This document shows positions 60,284 through 64,000 of a DNA stretch of 64,000 nt, in pieces. How positions within the stretch are numbered: the first letter of the stretch is position 1; the number at the start of each line of letters is the position of its first letter. Location of the stretch: positions 1 through 64,000 of the forward strand of contig NZ_JBHUDI010000007.1 in the NCBI RefSeq assembly GCF_042678045.1, read 5' to 3'. This DNA comes from Natrinema amylolyticus_A. Lineage in GTDB: Archaea > Halobacteriota > Halobacteria > Halobacteriales > Natrialbaceae. The notes under the pieces are model-generated. The model had not been told where the DNA came from. It worked only from the letters and a program-made list of their open reading frames with translations, and did no database searches. A program made the position numbers and the translations under genes.

Positions 60284-61178
60284 GGCTCTGTTGAAATCCT
60301 TAGGGAGTTACAGGTACGTCCGGTAGTGTGAGCCAATGCAGACTCTCCCGAAGTCACGATTACTCCAGTTCGTTGAGCAGGCATTTCACTTAGCGCGACG
60401 AGCTGTCGCTCGCTACTCATCGAGGTTCTCGAAACGCCGATACACACTTCACCAGCACATCGTCTTGCTCTGTCTCAAGGTACGGAAGAATACGACGTAC
60501 CGCGAGCTGCTTGACGAGCTTATCGAGATGCCCCGGATTCGGAATGCCATCGATCTTGAGGAACTACCATCACCTTCGACGTTATGTAAGGCGTTCAATC
60601 GGCTCGATATGGCGGTTTGGCGTGTCCTGCTCAACCTCTCGATCACGCTTCTCCCGACCAACGGTGTCGTCGGGATCGACGCCTCCGGGTTCGACCGCAG
60701 TCACGCCTCAAAACACTACACAAAGCGAACGAAATTGACGATTCAGCAGTTGAAAGTCACACTGCTCGTGGACACGAGAGCAAATGCTATCCTCGATCTC
60801 CACGTGACGACGACCAGAAAACATGACTCGCAGATCGCGCCGTCACTCATCAAGCGAAACGCCGGTGAGGTAGCGATTCTCCTCGGTGACAAGGGATATG
60901 ACGACCAGAAGATTCGGTCGTTAGCCCGTGATGAGGATCTTCGTCCGCTTATCAAACATCGGGAGTTCTCGTCACTTCACAAGGCGTGGAATGCTCGGCT
61001 GGATGCTGATCTCTACGGTCAGCGCAGTCAGAACGAGGCAGTGAACTCTCGTCTAAAACGGAAATATGGCGCATTCGTCCGCTCACGACATTGGTGGAAG
61101 CAGTTCCGTGAACTCGTGGTCGGCTGTCTCACTCACAACCTCGACAAAGCACTCTGAACGTTGGATTTCAACAAAGCC
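60284..61178 (+). mobile_element. IS5-type insertion sequence
   Basis: The termini are GGCTCTGTTGAAATCC at 60284 and GGATTTCAACAAAGCC ending at 61178, a 16-bp inverted repeat with one mismatch. The 895-bp element carries one transposase gene. No target duplication is seen, and the flanks belong to different genes. Confidence 0.8.
60336..61157 (+). CDS. IS5-family DDE transposase
   Basis: The 273-residue protein has Asp in VVGIDASGFDRS, Asp in ILLGDKGYDDQKI and Glu in SQNEAVNSRLKRKYG, the DDE set of the IS5 group. Length is normal and the frame intact, so the element may be active. The same IR sequence borders the MITE at 61653. Confidence 0.88.
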   Translation: MQTLPKSRLLQFVEQAFHLARRAVARYSSRFSKRRYTLHQHIVLLCLKVRKNTTYRELLDELIEMPRIRNAIDLEELPSPSTLCKAFNRLDMAVWRVLLNLSITLLPTNGVVGIDASGFDRSHASKHYTKRTKLTIQQLKVTLLVDTRANAILDLHVTTTRKHDSQIAPSLIKRNAGEVAILLGDKGYDDQKIRSLARDEDLRPLIKHREFSSLHKAWNARLDADLYGQRSQNEAVNSRLKRKYGAFVRSRHWWKQFRELVVGCLTHNLDKAL

Positions 61179-61186
61179 GTATGAAT

Positions 61187-61594
61187 CTATTCTGCAGTGA
61201 ACGTGTCACACCCGTCGTCGCTCCCACTTTGCCAAATGATCAAATTGTCACCGGTGTACTCGCCGATCACATCATAACAATTGTCATCGTCAAAGGTCGC
61301 AGACTCCGTAATTTCAGTCCCTTCAACTGTAATTTCGATAGTTATATTACCTCGTTCGTCCGGAATCTCGTCAGTCAGCTCAATAGACGAATCGTTCTCT
61401 TCGGCGGTAATCAGATGAGTTTCGTCATACACTATCTCGCCATTGACCCGAATAGTTAGCGAAAACTCGTGAGCACTTGAATCATCGTTCTCAAGCCGGA
61501 TACGAGCAATCTGTGCGCTTGCGGTGTTGAGCGCCGAACAGCCCGAGAGAGCCACGATTGCTCCAGTCGTGAGGAACATTCGTCGAGAGGGCAC
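61187..61594 (-). CDS. Secreted lipoprotein
   Basis: The 135-residue protein starts MPSRRMFLTTGAIVALSGCS, a twin-arginine signal and a lipobox cysteine. The exported part is a beta domain (ARIRLENDDSSAHEFSLTIR, NGEIVYDETHLITA, NITIEITVEGTEI). It resembles the lipoprotein of 52171 in plan. Its stop is 8 bp from the IS end. Confidence 0.65.
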   Translation of the reverse strand: MPSRRMFLTTGAIVALSGCSALNTASAQIARIRLENDDSSAHEFSLTIRVNGEIVYDETHLITAEENDSSIELTDEIPDERGNITIEITVEGTEITESATFDDDNCYDVIGEYTGDNLIIWQSGSDDGCDTFTAE

Positions 61595-61652
61595 AATCAG
61601 GATGTATCGCTGTTTTCTGATAGTCCTTCTGATGCGAGTGTTATTTGAATGT

Positions 61653-61734
61653 GGCTCTGCTGAACTCCTCAGAGATCACTGTATCGTCTATTTCACCGAG
61701 AATAGTGTATGAGTAATAGGATTTCAACAGAGCC
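61653..61734 (+). mobile_element. MITE related to the neighbouring IS5-type element
   Basis: This 82-bp unit has ends GGCTCTGCTGAA and GGATTTCAACAGAGCC. The right end is identical over 17 bases to the left end of the IS at 60284. It has no coding capacity, so it would depend on the IS5-type transposase in trans. No clear target duplication was found. Confidence 0.7.
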
Positions 61735-61984
61735 AGAATATCATAATCGTGCTCGCCAGGATGTGCTACGAGAGGATCTCCTACCATCGATTCCACCATG
61801 AGGCTCTCATGAACAAGCGTTTCTGGAAACAAGTCTATCGTTATGACACTTCAAACCATAGGCTTCTCTGGTGGAACTCGCGCCACCACAATAGCTGCCA
61901 AAGTGGTAAGATTGTAAGTCATCTTACCATCGGGTTAGACTAAGTAAAGGTTATAACATTCCGATTAAGTGAAGTGAATATCTG

Positions 61985-62197
61985 ATGTCTCGAAAACGAA
62001 TCGGGCAGAATACGGGGAACTCTGGTCGGATAAATCTCTCCGGCCTCGAGTTGGAACAATTCGATGCTAATGTCGGGGATACGGTCAAAGTCGACATTGC
62101 CGAGTCCAAGAGCATTGCTCATGCAATGGTCGACAATAGCAACTATGAGGAATTCGTGATCGTATCAAAACCTGAATCCGAGGGAGGAAATCGATGA
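61985..62197 (+). CDS. Small AbrB-like protein upstream of a DUF499 ATPase
   Basis: The 70-residue product (GQNTGNSGRINLSGLELEQF, DANVGDTVKVDIAESKSIAH) contains a GDTVKV strand pattern like AbrB-type swapped hairpins. It overlaps the ATPase start by ATGA. Haloarchaeal DUF499 operons often start with such a small gene, as I recall. Likely an operon regulator. Confidence 0.6.
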   Translation: MSRKRIGQNTGNSGRINLSGLELEQFDANVGDTVKVDIAESKSIAHAMVDNSNYEEFVIVSKPESEGGNR

Positions 62198-64000
62198 GTA
62201 GTCCCGAGTACACAGCACTATTTGATGCCTGTACGCCCCGAGAAGACGTTCTCGAGGGGACTCTTCAGGAAGATCAGTTCGCAGCAAGTCTCGCAACCGT
62301 TGCACATTCGCCGGAGGACGCACCGCCGGTCTACAAGGACCCGTCTCTGTTCTTCGAGATGACGTATCCTACGGACGGGCTGCGCACTCTACTCAGTAAT
62401 CTCACTGGACGGTTTCTTGAGGGTGGAGGATACGAGGGCCGGTATAATAGCAGCATCCTTTGTCTCGATACTCGTTTCGGCGGTGGGAAAACACACGACC
62501 TGATCGCGTCACACCATCTCGCGACGGACCCCACATCTATCGGAGATCTCGGACGACATCTTCTCGCAGACGACGAGGATCTCGTAGACGACTATCACGA
62601 CGCCGTTGATGACGGGCTGACTGTTGATTCCGCTGTCTTTGTCGGCGGTCACGTCGACGCTCGAAATGCTAGGAGTGATCGATCGGATCCAAACGCTCCG
62701 AATACGCGGACGATGTGGGGCGAAATCGCATACCAGCTGTACGGCCTCGAAGGATACGAGCACCTCAAGGAGTACGATCAGGAACAGCAGGCACCCGGTG
62801 GAAACACACTCAAGGATCTCTTCGAACACGGTGATGGGCCGGCGCTGATTCTAATCGACGAGATCGCTGCGTATCTCGAGGCCGCGTCGGGAGTCGAAGT
62901 CGGTGACGCGACCCTCGCGAGCCAGACGCTCAGTTTCGTTCTCTCGCTTCTCGAGACGGCGTCCGAGGTCGACAACGTGACGGTCGTCTACAGTATCGCC
63001 GATACCGCCTTCGAAGAGGAGGCAGAGGAGGTCCGTACTCTTGTCGACGAACTCAACCAGATCGGTCGTCGTCAGCACAAGACGATCACGCCGACCGACG
63101 AGAGCGAGGTCGGGCAGGTTCTTCAGCATCGACTCTTCGAGGAGATAGACGAGGAGGCAGCGGAATTGATCGCTCAGGACTACTTCCAGTTCTATACGGA
63201 GAGTGATCGGCAGTTCCCGCAAGAAGCGACTGAAGCGAGCTATGTCGATCGGCTCACCAGAGAGTATCCGTTCCATCCAACAGTTTTGGACACACTGACC
63301 GAGAAGATCGACACGATTCCGCGGTTCCAGCGAACCCGCGGCGCGCTGAAGTTGTTGGCGCGAGCGGTCTACTACCTCTGGAACAATCAGCCGGAGCGCT
63401 ACGATCGCCATTTCGTTCGGTTGTACGATCTCACGCCGTCCGACGACGATCCAGGCGGGAGTATCGATTCAACCCTCCACGAAACCCTCTTCGAGTTCGT
63501 CGACCTCAGTGCAGCCGTCTCTGCCGACATTTACAGCGAAGACGGTACTGCGCACGCACAACTCGAGGACCGAAAATGGACCGAGAAGGGAATCCCACCG
63601 CTCGGGAGCCACCTGACGACGTCGGTGCTATGGCACAGCCTCGCGTACGGTGAGCAAGCGACTGGGTTGACACGAGCGGAGCTCAACGCGACACTGGGAC
63701 ACCTGGATATTCGGTTCGACAACTACGACTCCGCACTCGAGGCGCTGGCCGGCGGCGACATGACCGTTGCGTGCTACTACCTCTACGATGAGGAACGAGT
63801 GCGGTTCAAGTCCGATCCGAACCTTATCCGGATTATTGACCAGCGTGTGGACAACACGCCGGACCCGCAGGCGCGATCGCGATTCGAGTCTCGGCTCGAG
63901 ACCGAAGTCGGAACCGGTGGCTTCGAGACAGTTGTCTTCCCAGAGTCTCCAGCTGATCTCCCGGACAAAGTATCGAAGCCACAGCTCGCCGTCATGCATA
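62194..64000 (+). CDS. DUF499 AAA+ ATPase, N-terminal part (gene runs off the window)
   Basis: The frame is open for more than 600 residues to the window edge. It has a Walker A variant (CLDTRFGGGKTHDLIASHHL, near residue 97), a Walker B (ALILIDEIAAYLEA), and sensor-like residues after VVYSIADTAF, in the order of DUF499 (COG1483) ATPases. In many archaea these are encoded beside a DUF1156 DNA methyltransferase and helicases in predicted antiviral operons. The partner genes would lie beyond 64000. Confidence 0.82.
   Translation, partial: MSSPEYTALFDACTPREDVLEGTLQEDQFAASLATVAHSPEDAPPVYKDPSLFFEMTYPTDGLRTLLSNLTGRFLEGGGYEGRYNSSILCLDTRFGGGKTHDLIASHHLATDPTSIGDLGRHLLADDEDLVDDYHDAVDDGLTVDSAVFVGGHVDARNARSDRSDPNAPNTRTMWGEIAYQLYGLEGYEHLKEYDQEQQAPGGNTLKDLFEHGDGPALILIDEIAAYLEAASGVEVGDATLASQTLSFVLSLLETASEVDNVTVVYSIADTAFEEEAEEVRTLVDELNQIGRRQHKTITPTDESEVGQVLQHRLFEEIDEEAAELIAQDYFQFYTESDRQFPQEATEASYVDRLTREYPFHPTVLDTLTEKIDTIPRFQRTRGALKLLARAVYYLWNNQPERYDRHFVRLYDLTPSDDDPGGSIDSTLHETLFEFVDLSAAVSADIYSEDGTAHAQLEDRKWTEKGIPPLGSHLTTSVLWHSLAYGEQATGLTRAELNATLGHLDIRFDNYDSALEALAGGDMTVACYYLYDEERVRFKSDPNLIRIIDQRVDNTPDPQARSRFESRLETEVGTGGFETVVFPESPADLPDKVSKPQLAVMH

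Noticed and set aside
1..64000. CRISPR arrays, tRNA and rRNA genes
   Set aside because: No regularly spaced identical repeats and no T-loop/acceptor-stem pattern were recognised by eye; the iterons at 551 have unequal spacing and only four units.

Overview
The window is haloarchaeal accessory DNA, most likely a plasmid or megaplasmid of a Natrialbales-type halophile. The evidence is acidic proteins, many short CxxC zinc-finger proteins, DUF7342-type, PadR and Bat-type regulators, TrkA/TrkH sets, a twin-arginine lipoprotein, leaderless-looking promoters, and many insertion sequences. No rRNA, tRNA or CRISPR array was recognised. Species cannot be assigned from the sequence alone.

Layout. 0-3 kb: a replication-like module with the C-terminus of a D5/P4-type primase-helicase, iteron-like repeats and a second primase-polymerase-like protein. 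3-11 kb: small regulators and zinc proteins, two copies of a two-gene HTH-plus-partner module, a Doc-type toxin and twin PadR genes. 11.6-15 kb: an extra tryptophanyl-tRNA synthetase behind a structured leader, beside an IS4-type transposase. 15-23 kb: an MBL lipoprotein with a DUF3006 partner, small membrane genes, about 900 bp of GC-rich non-coding DNA, and an OB-fold DNA-binding protein. 23.5-25.6 kb: an antitoxin/PIN-toxin pair whose toxin is split by a TnpB-only element. 27-46 kb: a transport block with two APC permeases fused to Usp domains, two TrkH, two TrkA, a stand-alone Usp plus a decayed one, two Lrp-type regulators fused to RCK_C domains, and a DHH phosphoesterase. It is interrupted by an IS110 element and some plasmid genes, and followed by an IS1182-type transposase. 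48-57 kb: VapBC, the third HTH-plus-partner module, a run of small secreted or membrane genes bordered by short repeats, and plasmid-type coiled-coil and zinc proteins. 57-64 kb: an AT-rich two-gene island including a DUF4238 protein, decayed genes beside an IS5-type element, a related MITE, and the start of a DUF499 ATPase operon that runs off the window and is probably a defence locus.

How it may work together. The transport block looks like one physiological unit for potassium and amino-acid homeostasis: Trk channels, TrkA gates, permeases with stress domains, regulators that carry the same ligand-binding RCK_C fold, and a phosphoesterase of the type that can degrade cyclic dinucleotides. 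The rest is mostly plasmid maintenance, toxin-antitoxin-like pairs and mobile DNA. The least explained signals are the three HTH/partner modules and a set of short repeats that recur beside unrelated small membrane or lipoprotein genes.
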